Origin: Planctomycetota bacterium
Lineage (GTDB): Bacteria > Planctomycetota > Phycisphaerae > Phycisphaerales > UBA1924
Direction of reading: 5' to 3'
Length of the DNA: 64,000 bases
Assembly (NCBI GenBank): GCA_024280755.1
Contig: JAJRPN010000032.1
Location: 1 to 64,000, forward strand
The translations under genes were made by a program, and so were the position numbers. Shown here in pieces: positions 25,768 to 34,026 of this stretch. Below the pieces are notes generated by a model that had not been told where the DNA came from, ran no database searches, and was given only the letters and a program-made list of their open reading frames with translations. The stretch's first letter is position 1, and every line of letters begins with the position of its first letter.

Positions 25768-26679
25768 TTAATCGTGATCCCACCCGAGTTGCTCGGCATC
25801 ATGAAAAACACCACCCGGATCGACGATTGTTGATCCGGGTTTTTCATTGGGGTTGCATGCACGGGCGGTACCGATTGGCCCCATGAGTTTGAATGGCGCG
25901 TTGGCAATTTCAGTCTTTGAATCAAGCACGATAAGGAGTTCGTAGTCTTCGCCTTCGCTGATGGCTTGCTTCCAATCTTTGCAACCGACATTCATCGGTA
26001 CTTTGCTTGCATCGATCTCGATGCGGGCATTCGAGGCGACCGCGATGCGGTGCGAGTCTCGACCGAGCCCATCGGAGATATCCATCATCGCATGGGCGTT
26101 GTTCTTGGCAGCCCACTGCCCCACTTCAATCCGAGGCTCGAAGTTGAGATGATGATTGCTCTTGAACGAATCACCCAATGGGCCGGTGATGTAGATTTGA
26201 TCGCCGGGCTGTGCGCCAGATCGGAGGACGGGCATTGTTCCTTGATTCATTGTGCCACCAACGGTGACGGAAAGCGTCAAGGGGTGATCGGCAGCACTGT
26301 GCGTTGCAATGTCGCCGCCGATTAAGGGACAACCCCAGTGCTTTGCCCATCGGCTCAGTGCATCGAAGAGTTCATCGCTGTGTTGATAATCCTTGGGCAA
26401 TACACCCGCCGCCAACGCCCAGCTTGGTTCGCCGCCCATCGCAGCGATATCCGAAACCGATCGGGCGATGGCCTTGCGGGCGATGAGATTCACATCGGTC
26501 TCGCTTGTAAAGTGCCGACCTTCGACGAGTTGATCGACGGTGAGCAAGGAGAGATTTCCATCTGCCGATCGAATCACGGCTGCGTCATCGCCTGGCCCGA
26601 CAATGATCTCGTTTGAGCCGCCGGCACCGAGCCCGACGGATCGGGCATAGATATGTTGATGGAGCTGTGATTCGTTCAT
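25768..26679 (-). CDS. thiL: Thiamine-monophosphate kinase
   Basis: 303 residues from the ATG at 26679 (MNESQLHQ). It phosphorylates thiamine monophosphate to the active pyrophosphate cofactor. Visible motifs: 'IIVGPGDDAAVI' (metal and ATP), 'LTVDQLVEGRHF', 'IARKAIARSVSDIAAMGGEP', 'GGDIATH', 'MMDISDGLGRD' and 'SEGEDYELLIVL'. Length is normal. The codons for the last 25 residues form a CCCGGATC...GATCCGGG hairpin. It converges on rnr, and repeat element H lies just upstream. Confidence 0.95.
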   Translation of the reverse strand: MNESQLHQHIYARSVGLGAGGSNEIIVGPGDDAAVIRSADGNLSLLTVDQLVEGRHFTSETDVNLIARKAIARSVSDIAAMGGEPSWALAAGVLPKDYQHSDELFDALSRWAKHWGCPLIGGDIATHSAADHPLTLSVTVGGTMNQGTMPVLRSGAQPGDQIYITGPLGDSFKSNHHLNFEPRIEVGQWAAKNNAHAMMDISDGLGRDSHRIAVASNARIEIDASKVPMNVGCKDWKQAISEGEDYELLIVLDSKTEIANAPFKLMGPIGTARACNPNEKPGSTIVDPGGVFHDAEQLGWDHD

Positions 26680-26692
26680 TGTCTCATATCTT

Positions 26693-26768
26693 AACGAGCC
26701 GCGACCATGAGGGAGTGTGTGTTTTGAACAGGCATGAAAAAACCGCTTCCTCACGGTCGCGGCTCGTT
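26693..26768. repeat. Inverted-repeat element H (family 4)
   Basis: Arms AACGAGCCGCGACC and GGTCGCGGCTCGTT are exactly complementary (14 bases), and pairing continues inward with TGAGG/CCTCA after one mismatch; the loop is about 30 bases. It sits between the thiL start and the DUF2892-like gene stop. Confidence 0.88.
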
Positions 26769-26785
26769 GTTGTGAAGCTAAAATT

Positions 26786-27031
26786 TTATTCTTTGCTACA
26801 GCCGCAGGAGTTGCCGCAGCATTCTTTTTTACAGGTGCTGAGTCCGACCAATCGGTATGCTGGGCAGAAACCGACGGCACCGGTGAGCACCATGATCCCG
26901 CCGACGACGGCGACGATGATACCGAGAATGGCTCCATCCATTGCGTCGAGCACGACAAAGGCGACGATCAAGGCGATGATTCCAACGACTACACGAGTGG
27001 CACGGTCTGCTCCGCTTTCATTTGATTTCAT
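26786..27031 (-). CDS. Small DUF2892/YgaP-like membrane protein with Cys-rich tail
   Basis: 81 residues. 'DRATRVVVGIIALIVAFVVLD' and 'AILGIIVAVVGGIMVLTGAVGFCPAYRLVGLST' match the two-helix DUF2892 unit, with its conserved 'GxCPxYxxxGxxT'. The end 'CKKECCGNSCGCSKE' adds five cysteines in 13 residues, a pattern that could bind metal. In other bacteria this unit is fused to or adjacent to rhodanese. Here it stands 36 bases upstream of the phhA stop on the same strand. Function is not known. Confidence 0.8.
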   Translation of the reverse strand: MKSNESGADRATRVVVGIIALIVAFVVLDAMDGAILGIIVAVVGGIMVLTGAVGFCPAYRLVGLSTCKKECCGNSCGCSKE

Positions 27032-27067
27032 AGCTGCTTCCTTTCAATAGCCCTCTTGAATTGATTG

Positions 27068-27988
27068 TTATTTACTAACGGCTTCGCTTGAATCTTCAAG
27101 TACACGATTCGCATAGTCGGTCATCGCATCGCGGAGCTGCTCGAAGCTATCGAGCACATAGACGATGTCTTGAAAATGATCGATCTCGAAGGGTGTATTG
27201 ATGACGCGTTCGAGATCAAACGCCCTGCGTTCGATTTGCCCAGCGTTTCTGCCGGCGGTGCCTTCGGGGGCGTTGAGTGCATATTCAGATTCGGCGTGCG
27301 ACGAGATGGTGCCTGAGCCGTAGACCTTGAGGCGGTTGTCCTCCGAGATTAACCCAAACTCAACCGTAAACCAGAACAACCTTGCGAGTGCTTCTTCATG
27401 CTCTGGGCCGGCGAGCAGCGCAGCCTTGCCATAGGTCTGGAGGAAATCGGCGAACACCGGATCGGCGTGCAATGGCACATGACCAAACACATCGTGGAAG
27501 ATATCTGGCTCGGGCAGGTAATCAACTTTATCCGCGGGGCGGATGATCACGGTGGACGGGAACTCTCTTCGGCTCAGACAACAGAAGAATGCTTTGGCGG
27601 GGAGATACCCAGGAACGCCTCGCGATTGCCACCCGGTGAGTGGGCGGAGGAACTCGTTGATTCCTGTGATTGTTTTGGTGGAGTCGTATGGATCGGTGAT
27701 CGTGCCATAGAGAAGAGGCACACGCTCAGGATTCAGATTGATGGCGCGCAAGCCGGCGAGATAAGTCTTGGATGCCTGCTGCTCGAGCACACCCCATCGC
27801 TTGTCCCACATTGTTTTCCAAACACGATGATTTTCCTCGTTGTATCGATCGTAGTGCTGGGTGACATAAAACGCTTCGGCGTCAATTTTAGTGTGATCGA
27901 GCCCGGCAGAATCATCGGCAGCCTTCTGTGCCCGCTTGGCATCGTCGCCATCAATAATGTTGTTGTAGTCGATATCTGAGTTGATCAT
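27068..27988 (-). CDS. phhA: Phenylalanine 4-monooxygenase
   Basis: 306 residues from the ATG at 27988, with AGGAG 7 bases upstream; an in-frame start at 28081 is less likely. It hydroxylates phenylalanine to tyrosine using tetrahydropterin, iron and oxygen. The iron ligands are visible: His165 and His170 in 'DIFHDVFGHVPL' and Glu210 in 'FWFTVEFGLI'. Also typical: 'LRPLTGWQSRGVPGYLPAK' and 'REFPSTVIIRP'. The cofactor-recycling partner phhB is present at 62738 but not linked. The gene stands alone upstream of the DUF2892 gene. Confidence 0.94.
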   Translation of the reverse strand: MINSDIDYNNIIDGDDAKRAQKAADDSAGLDHTKIDAEAFYVTQHYDRYNEENHRVWKTMWDKRWGVLEQQASKTYLAGLRAINLNPERVPLLYGTITDPYDSTKTITGINEFLRPLTGWQSRGVPGYLPAKAFFCCLSRREFPSTVIIRPADKVDYLPEPDIFHDVFGHVPLHADPVFADFLQTYGKAALLAGPEHEEALARLFWFTVEFGLISEDNRLKVYGSGTISSHAESEYALNAPEGTAGRNAGQIERRAFDLERVINTPFEIDHFQDIVYVLDSFEQLRDAMTDYANRVLEDSSEAVSK

Positions 27989-28207
27989 GGCAGGCTCCTG
28001 TTGGGCATTGGGCGACATCTGGTAGCAGATTCGAGTTGTCAGCCTCCGGTATTGTATATTCTCGGTCTTCAAAATGCTCACCAGATCATAAAATCATGAG
28101 CACACCATCGCCTGCGTCTCTCAATTTCACCCTCGAATCGACAATCGTCAAATCTGATCGCTCAGAGTGTGACGATCGACGATCCCAAGGCTATACTCAC
28201 GACCCGA

Positions 28208-28280
28208 GGGCCCGTAGCTCAGTTGGTAGAGCGCACCGCTGATAACGGTGAGGTCGACAGTTCAAGTCTGTCCGGGCCCA
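28208..28280 (+). tRNA. tRNA-Ile (GAT anticodon)
   Basis: 73-base cloverleaf. Acceptor stem GGGCCCG/CGGGCCC, D arm GCTC..GAGC, anticodon stem CACCG/CGGTG with loop CTGATAA giving anticodon GAT (28241-28243), T arm GACAG TTCAAGT CTGTC. The discriminator is A, and CCA is not encoded. No rRNA is near, so this is a single-gene unit, followed by a terminator. Confidence 0.97.
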
Positions 28281-28313
28281 TTTTGAGAAAAACCAGATGA
28301 GAAAAACCAGATA

Positions 28314-28345
28314 AAAGCCCACGATCAATATCATGGGCTTTCTTT
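28314..28345 (+). terminator. Terminator after tRNA-Ile
   Basis: AAAGCCCA pairs with TGGGCTTT and an inner GAT/ATC adds to the stem; TTTCTTT follows. Before it are two tandem copies of GAGAAAAACCAGAT (28285-28312). Confidence 0.75.
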
Positions 28346-28393
28346 GTATCAACCTGTAATTGCCCGATCCCCTCTCCGCTCAGTCAACTTGAC

Positions 28394-29734
28394 TCATGGA
28401 CACCCCTGATCGAATGCGCTCAGGAAGAAGCTCACATCAAAGAAGTTGATGTCCCCATCGCCGTTCAAATCAACAGCCGGGTCTTGATCGCCAACCCCGG
28501 TGACAAAGGCGGCAATGTCGAAGAAGTTGAGTGTCCCATCGCCGTTGATATCGGCAACACAGCCCTCACCCATATCGCCAAAGACAATCACCGTGTTTGT
28601 ATCGATCGCACCAGCAATAACTACCCCGCCAGCGATCAGAACAGAACTCCCAAACCGGCGAGCATTCTGTAAACCATCCGTCACAATCAAATCTGCGGTC
28701 TGCTGACCAGTGCTGGCATCAAAGAGCTGAACAGTACCGAATAGACTCATCGAGCTCCGCCCGTTGGGTGTGCCAACAACGACCACCCCGTTCTCAATAT
28801 CAACAACTTGCCCAAAGCGAGGCCCAACAAACCCGTCGTCTGAGACTGGAAGCAACTCGGAGACCAAAGCGAAGGTATCGAGCTCATAGACATAGACAGT
28901 TCCTTGCCCGTTGTCTGCTCCTGGCTCGCTGATCACAATAAGCCCACCATCAACAGCCATTGAGCTTCCAAAGTGACCCGATGGCGTTTCGTCTTCTGCG
29001 ACAAGTTTCATAAGCTCTACGCCTGTACTGATGTCATAAACATAGACTGATCCGGTATCAAAGCCTGCTTCCGAGTTATCCCTGGGCACACCAAGAAATA
29101 CTTTGCCGTCGACAACCTCGCTTGCGTTTCCGAAGAATCGAATAAAGTTTGTCAGCTCATAGGCGTTCAGTTCCTCGCCGCTCACTGCATCGAACACGAA
29201 GAAGCCCTTGGCGTATCCAACCACGACCTTGCCGTCATCCATCGCTATAGAAAGCCCAAAGTCTAAAACCTCGCTACCAAGGCTCGGAGCGAGCCGATGG
29301 GTCTGCATCCCTGTTGCGACATCATAGAGATAGACCGCTCCAGATACCTGATCATCGTTATCCTCGAACGATGCTGAAACTGCCATGATTCCGTTCTCAA
29401 TCTCAACATCCCGCCCATACAGAGCATCGAAATCTGTATCAACGGGATACATGCTGCTCAACTCAGACATCGTGCCCAAATCAATGAGTGAAGCCGCCTG
29501 ATTCAACGCTCCGACCGCAAGCACACCATCTTCAAAGGCAAGGGATGTCCCAAAGCTATGAATAATATTTGCAGATGGATAGATCACGCTGTCCTCATTG
29601 ACAACCTGCCCGTTGGCCGGAACAAACAAGCCGCTGACACCAATGAGTACGGCGGTCACTATGCACTTGCTCGACGCAGATTGAGTATTGAGTACGCATT
29701 GCGTGTTCGCTTCTTTGTTTCTTTGATGATTCAT
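28394..29734 (-). CDS. Secreted FG-GAP-like repeat protein with GC-type dockerin end
   Basis: 446 residues. An N-terminal hydrophobic segment (about 24-42) gives export. The body is six or seven repeats of about 50 residues built on 'FGxSxAxxDGxxVVGxP' and 'GxVYVYDxxTG', the FG-GAP/integrin-like beta-propeller pattern. The end has two calcium-loop repeats, 'VADINGDGTLNFFDIAAF' and 'VDLNGDGDINFFDVSFF', closing with 'DQGCP': the GC-type dockerin seen in Phycisphaerae secreted proteins. It is likely at the cell surface; no catalytic site is visible. It is divergent from the nos cluster. Confidence 0.85.
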   Translation of the reverse strand: MNHQRNKEANTQCVLNTQSASSKCIVTAVLIGVSGLFVPANGQVVNEDSVIYPSANIIHSFGTSLAFEDGVLAVGALNQAASLIDLGTMSELSSMYPVDTDFDALYGRDVEIENGIMAVSASFEDNDDQVSGAVYLYDVATGMQTHRLAPSLGSEVLDFGLSIAMDDGKVVVGYAKGFFVFDAVSGEELNAYELTNFIRFFGNASEVVDGKVFLGVPRDNSEAGFDTGSVYVYDISTGVELMKLVAEDETPSGHFGSSMAVDGGLIVISEPGADNGQGTVYVYELDTFALVSELLPVSDDGFVGPRFGQVVDIENGVVVVGTPNGRSSMSLFGTVQLFDASTGQQTADLIVTDGLQNARRFGSSVLIAGGVVIAGAIDTNTVIVFGDMGEGCVADINGDGTLNFFDIAAFVTGVGDQDPAVDLNGDGDINFFDVSFFLSAFDQGCP

Positions 29735-30061
29735 ACGCTGATTCCTTCATTGCTTGACTGACTCTTGTTCTATCGCCCACGATGACGAACTGAGATCAGT
29801 ATCGCAGTTGATTCAGAAACCTCGCCCCCACTCTCTAGTGGGTACATGAGCAGACAATGGGAATCAGCACCCCCTTACGAAGAGCTAAAAAAACGGAATA
29901 CCCAAGGCCCCAGCCCACACAACTCCTTGCGTGATCGGCTTGGCTATTGATGAAAAAGCATTTTTTATTGACGAGTTGTTTTTTATCAAGCAGTAAAATA
30001 TACTGTTGTTCAATAATCTCCCTGTCTATCCGCAATAAGATTCCGTCGGAGCCCATTTAAA
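29735..30061. other. Divergent promoter region of dockerin gene and nos cluster
   Basis: No gene. The right half is markedly A+T rich (runs of TTTTTT, AAAAAA). Just upstream of the cytochrome gene is CAGTA-AAATA-TACTG (29991-30005), an inverted repeat overlapping TATACT; TTGTTT 18 bases upstream of TATACT could serve as a weak -35. No exact FNR box (TTGAT-N4-ATCAA) is found. Confidence 0.5.
29991..30005. promoter_or_regulatory. Inverted repeat CAGTA-N5-TACTG before nos cluster
   Basis: Perfect 5-base arms over a possible -10 box (TATACT, 30000-30005), 57 bases before the cytochrome ATG. It could be a repressor site or a chance feature of A+T-rich sequence. Confidence 0.35.
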
Positions 30062-31162
30062 ATGACCAACCATCCTACTCAGTCAGTTCCGAATGCAGAT
30101 CCAAATAAATGGAGTTCTATAGGCGTACTGGCACTTTTCATGGTTACCCTGCCCATCATTCTTGTGATGTTGATCGTCGCCGGGCCTCCGGTTTCTGATT
30201 CTTCTGGGGTTGTTCCAGTGGCGGCTTACGAATCACTCATCGAGCCGATGTCTCCCGGGGAAACCGTCTACCAGAACACTTGCAAGGTCTGTCACGGCCC
30301 CGATGCCAACGGCGTCGTTGGATTGGGCAAGCCTTTGCGTAATAGTGCCTATATCCAAGATTCAGATGACAACGAGCTATTCCGCAATGTTGCTGAAGGT
30401 CGGCTGCCTGATCATCCGTTGAACACCAGCGGGCTCATGATGCCTGCGCGTGGTTCACAGAACATCACCGATGCACAGATCAACGATGTCATGACCTACA
30501 TGCGTTCGATCCAGGACCCTTCGCAGCCAACCGCAGACATCACACCCTGGATCAAGGCAAAGCCTGAAGCGGTTGAAATTGTCATCGACAGCGTAGGACG
30601 CGATCTCTTCATCTCGTCATGCTCGGCATGTCATGGTCCAAACGGCGAAGGCATGGATGGTCTTGGCAAATCATTCACAACCAGCGAGTTCGTACAAACA
30701 TCTACCGACAAAGAACTTATGACCATGATCAAGACGGGACGCCCAATCTGGGACGCAGCCAACAGTACAGGCGTTGATATGCCTCCAAAGGGTGGCAACC
30801 CGGCAATCTCTGATGATGAACTCAATGAGATCATCAGCTATATGCGTTCGATCTCCACGCTGATTGGCGAAGCCAATGAAGCAGCAATCGGACGAGATCT
30901 CTTCATTGCTTCATGCTCGGCGTGCCATGGTCCCAATGGCGAGGGCATGGATGGTCTTGGCAAATCATTCACAACCAGCGAGTTCGTACAAGCATCAACT
31001 GACAAAGAACTTATGACCATGATAAAAATGGGGCGTCCGATCTGGGACGCAGCCAACACCACAGGGGTTGATATGCCTCCAAAGGGTGGCAACCCGGCGA
31101 TCTCTGACGACGAACTCAACGAAATCATTGTGTATATACGCTCAATCTCAACGGTAGGTTGA
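30062..31162 (+). CDS. Membrane-anchored tri-heme cytochrome c of the nos cluster
   Basis: 366 residues: N-terminal membrane anchor (about 18-41), then three class-I-type cytochrome c domains with CxxCH at 74-78 (CKVCH), 187-191 (CSACH) and 285-289 (CSACH). Likely axial methionines are in 'GLMMPARG' and the two 'DMPPKGG' segments. Domains 2 and 3 are nearly identical over about 85 residues, also at DNA level, so one arose by recent duplication; domain 1 is diverged. Position directly before nosZ suggests it passes electrons from the quinol pool or bc1 complex to NosZ, the role of the cytochromes in clade II nos clusters. Start chosen at the ATG following the A+T-rich promoter region. Confidence 0.9.
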   Translation: MTNHPTQSVPNADPNKWSSIGVLALFMVTLPIILVMLIVAGPPVSDSSGVVPVAAYESLIEPMSPGETVYQNTCKVCHGPDANGVVGLGKPLRNSAYIQDSDDNELFRNVAEGRLPDHPLNTSGLMMPARGSQNITDAQINDVMTYMRSIQDPSQPTADITPWIKAKPEAVEIVIDSVGRDLFISSCSACHGPNGEGMDGLGKSFTTSEFVQTSTDKELMTMIKTGRPIWDAANSTGVDMPPKGGNPAISDDELNEIISYMRSISTLIGEANEAAIGRDLFIASCSACHGPNGEGMDGLGKSFTTSEFVQASTDKELMTMIKMGRPIWDAANTTGVDMPPKGGNPAISDDELNEIIVYIRSISTVG

Positions 31163-31171
31163 GCATCGTTT

Positions 31172-31203
31172 AGCTGGTGCTTTGACGAGTGCCAGCTTGT
31201 TTC
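31172..31203 (+). terminator. Hairpin between cytochrome c and nosZ
   Basis: AGCTGGTGC, 8-base loop, GTGCCAGCT (two G·U pairs), then TTGTTT. A weak terminator or RNA-processing hairpin inside the operon. Confidence 0.5.
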
Positions 31204-31251
31204 AAAATCAAATCAGGATTTACTGATAGTTATAGCAGGAAAGGAAAGAAA

Positions 31252-33243
31252 ATGACACTCACGCGTTTTGGTTCCAAGCTCGTACTCGCAGCAGGAGTAC
31301 TTGCACTCGGAACAGTATCATCGGTCACGGCACAGTCCATGAACGATGTCCAGAAGATTGCCAAAGAACGAGGCTTGACCACTCAAGACCTCATCGCGGC
31401 AGCACAAACCTACACCCCCACAGGCATGCATGATGAATATGTCATCATGTCATCGGGTGGTCACTCAGGCCAGGTATTCGTCATCGGCGTGCCTTCGATG
31501 AGATTGCTCCGCTCGATCGCGGTATTCACACCTGAGCCTTGGCAAGGGTATGGCTACGGCGTAGGCAACGAGATCCTCGAAGCGGGCAATGTTCTGGGTA
31601 AAGAGAACCTGTGGGGTGATACTCATCACCCGGCACTCTCAGAAACCAACGGCGACTATGACGGCGACTGGCTCTTCATCAACGACAAATCAAACGCGCG
31701 CATGGCCGTGATCGATTTGCGTGACTTCGAGACCAAGCAAATCGTCAAGAACCCATTGTTCATCAACGATCACGGCGGTGCGTTTGTTACACCAAACACC
31801 GATTATGTCTTCGAGACCGCCCAGTACAATGTGCCTTGGGGTGCGGACTATGCTCCGATGAGCGAGTACAAAGAAAGCTTCCGTGGCGCCGTCACCATGT
31901 GGAAGTTCGATCGTAAGAAGGGGCGGATTGATGAAAGCAAATCATTCGCGATCGAGCTGCCACCCTACTGGCAAGACATCGCCGACTGTGGCAAGCTCGA
32001 GAGCGATGGATACTTCTTCCTCAACTCGATCAACACCGAACTCGCCACCGGGGGCTTTGGTGTCGCGGGCGAAAAGAACCCACCGTTCGAGGCCGGCGTA
32101 AGCATGAACGCGACGGATTACCTGCACATCATCAACTGGAAAAAGGCTGAAAAAATCTACCAGGCTGGCGATTACACAATGATTAAGGATTTCCCAGTGA
32201 TCTCGCTCGAAACAGCGATCGCAGAGGGTCTTCTTCACCTGACTCCAGAACCACGAAGCCCTCACGGCGTCGATGTGACTCCAAAGGGTGACTTCATCGT
32301 TGTTGCTGGTAAGCTTGATCCGCACACCACCATCTACTCATTCGCGAAGCTCAAAAAAGCAATGGATGAGAAGAACTACTCGGGTCACGACGAGTTCGGT
32401 GTGCCCGTTCTTGATTTCGATAGCGTCATGGAAGCACAGGTTGAAGTTGGTCTGGGACCACTACATACCCAGTTCGGTCCTGACGGCTACGCATACACCT
32501 CGCTCTTCCTCGATTCAGCGGTTGCCCGTTGGACATTGGGCGGCGTGTATGGCCCACTCAATCCAGAACCAGATTGGACACTCGTCACCAAGACCCCTGT
32601 TCACTACAACATTGGTCACCTTGGTGCTGCTGAAGGTGACACCGTCAGTCCTGACGGTAAGTACCTCGTTGCGTTCAACAAATGGTCGGTCGATCGCTTT
32701 GTTGGCGTTGGGCCATTGCTCCCTCAGAACTTCCAACTCTTGGATATCTCCAAGCAGGGTACTGATATGCCAGTGATCTACGATATGCCTTTGGGCGTAG
32801 GCGAGCCTCACTATGCACAGATCATCAAGGCGGACAAACTCCATCCTTGGTCGGTCTATCCAGAAATCGGTTGGGACCCAGCGACCCAATCGGTCGATCC
32901 TTGGGCACCGCGTCCAAAGATGGAACGCGTAGAACGCAAGGGTGAGCACGAGGTCGAGGTCTTTATGACCGCGGTTCGTAGTCACTTTACCCCTGAGCAT
33001 ATCACTGTGAAGCAGGGCGATACCGTCACCTGGCGCATCACCAACACCGAGCGTGCAGTTGACGCGACCCATGGTTTCTCGATCCCAGTGTACAACATTA
33101 CACTGAGTCTTGAGCCAGGCGAAACCGCGAAGTTCGAGTTCGTTGCAGACACCGCGGGTACCTTCCCGTTCTACTGCACCGAGTTCTGCTCAGCACTTCA
33201 CTTGGAGATGATGGGCTATCTCATGGTTGAGCCACGCGAGTAA
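31252..33243 (+). CDS. nosZ: Nitrous oxide reductase, clade II (Sec type)
   Basis: 663 residues from the ATG at 31252 (AGGAAAGGAAAG upstream). It reduces N2O to N2 in the periplasm. The signal peptide (1-28, ending 'SVTAQ') is a Sec type without twin arginine, the hallmark of clade II NosZ. The beta-propeller part has histidines for the CuZ cluster, e.g. His125/His126 in 'GDTHHPALSETNG', 'NDHGGAF' and 'PHGVDVTPKG'. The C-terminal cupredoxin part holds the CuA site: Cys642, Cys646, His650 and Met653 in 'CTEFCSALHLEM'. All look intact. The gene is flanked by hairpins on both sides, which may raise its transcript above that of the other nos genes. Confidence 0.97.
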   Translation: MTLTRFGSKLVLAAGVLALGTVSSVTAQSMNDVQKIAKERGLTTQDLIAAAQTYTPTGMHDEYVIMSSGGHSGQVFVIGVPSMRLLRSIAVFTPEPWQGYGYGVGNEILEAGNVLGKENLWGDTHHPALSETNGDYDGDWLFINDKSNARMAVIDLRDFETKQIVKNPLFINDHGGAFVTPNTDYVFETAQYNVPWGADYAPMSEYKESFRGAVTMWKFDRKKGRIDESKSFAIELPPYWQDIADCGKLESDGYFFLNSINTELATGGFGVAGEKNPPFEAGVSMNATDYLHIINWKKAEKIYQAGDYTMIKDFPVISLETAIAEGLLHLTPEPRSPHGVDVTPKGDFIVVAGKLDPHTTIYSFAKLKKAMDEKNYSGHDEFGVPVLDFDSVMEAQVEVGLGPLHTQFGPDGYAYTSLFLDSAVARWTLGGVYGPLNPEPDWTLVTKTPVHYNIGHLGAAEGDTVSPDGKYLVAFNKWSVDRFVGVGPLLPQNFQLLDISKQGTDMPVIYDMPLGVGEPHYAQIIKADKLHPWSVYPEIGWDPATQSVDPWAPRPKMERVERKGEHEVEVFMTAVRSHFTPEHITVKQGDTVTWRITNTERAVDATHGFSIPVYNITLSLEPGETAKFEFVADTAGTFPFYCTEFCSALHLEMMGYLMVEPRE

Positions 33244-33246
33244 ATC

Positions 33247-33336
33247 GACTCTCATTCTTGCGAGTCAAGAACTTCGCTCCGGCGCGCGAAAGCTCGCCGG
33301 AGTGTATTCACTGTCGGACTCCACGCAGGAGAGTCC
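33247..33336 (+). promoter_or_regulatory. Three hairpins between nosZ and nosB
   Basis: GACTC/GAGTC (33247-33266), CTCCGGCG/CGCCGGAG (33277-33302, perfect 8-bp stem) and GGACTC/GAGTCC (33316-33336). No T run follows, so RNA processing or 3'-end protection of the nosZ message is more likely than full termination. Confidence 0.55.
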
Positions 33337-33355
33337 CACGAAGGAGACAGATCAA

Positions 33356-34024
33356 ATGGCTTTTATCAATCACATCGTCGGGCCACGGGTAGATCAATCC
33401 GACCTTGAAAAGCACGGCATGAAGTACGGCACCCCAGGGTTTCTGCTATTGGTTGCCCGTGTGCTCCTTTTGATTTCGCTCTTTGTTCCGTTCTGGAGCA
33501 TGGAACTTGTTGCGCCGCAGTATCCTGAGAATCTGCACCTAATCGCGTATGTGACTCACCTGGCGGGTGATGTTGCAGAGATCAATAGCCTCAACCATTA
33601 CATCGGGATGCGTCCGCTCGAAGAGGCCGCCCAGATCGAGCGAGCGATTGGTGTGTACTTCTTGATTCTGTTCGTGGTCATGCTTGAGTTGGCGAGTTGG
33701 ATTCATAGCCGATGGACAGTGGTGCTTGCTGTTCCGGTGATTACATTCCCAGCGGTGTTCTTGATCGACTTGTATCTCTGGATGAGTCATTTTGGGATGA
33801 ATCTTGATCAAGACGCACCGTTGTCCAACTCGATCGAACCATTCGTTCCGCCAATCTTGGGCAGCGGGTTCATCGGGCAGTTCGAGACCATCGCACGGGC
33901 TGGGCCGGGATTGATCCTTGCGACCATCGCATCGGTGGTTGTGGTCATTGCATTGTTCTTCCACTGGCGAGCCTATGCACCATTGGTCAAGGCGCATAAC
34001 GCCGAGAAGAAGGCAGCAGCTTAA
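33356..34024 (+). CDS. nosB: NosB-like membrane protein
   Basis: 222 residues from the ATG at 33356, with AAGGAG about 10 bases upstream. Four hydrophobic segments (about 27-48, 100-120, 123-145, 183-207). The long loop after the first contains 'MELVAPQYPENLHL' and 'EINSLNHYIGMRPL', a pattern I associate with the membrane protein placed between nosZ and nosD in clade II clusters (NosB); it is required for N2O respiration in some bacteria but its chemistry is unknown. The His/Met-containing loop could contact copper or heme. The nosD start follows 2 bases after the stop. Family naming is from position and pattern. Confidence 0.7.
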   Translation: MAFINHIVGPRVDQSDLEKHGMKYGTPGFLLLVARVLLLISLFVPFWSMELVAPQYPENLHLIAYVTHLAGDVAEINSLNHYIGMRPLEEAAQIERAIGVYFLILFVVMLELASWIHSRWTVVLAVPVITFPAVFLIDLYLWMSHFGMNLDQDAPLSNSIEPFVPPILGSGFIGQFETIARAGPGLILATIASVVVVIALFFHWRAYAPLVKAHNAEKKAAA

Positions 34025-34026
34025 TC

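Noticed and set aside
25787-25845. CCCGGATC/GATCCGGG hairpin with T run as terminator of rnr
   Set aside because: It lies inside the end of thiL and codes for its conserved C terminus. It may still stop transcription, but the evidence is not distinct.
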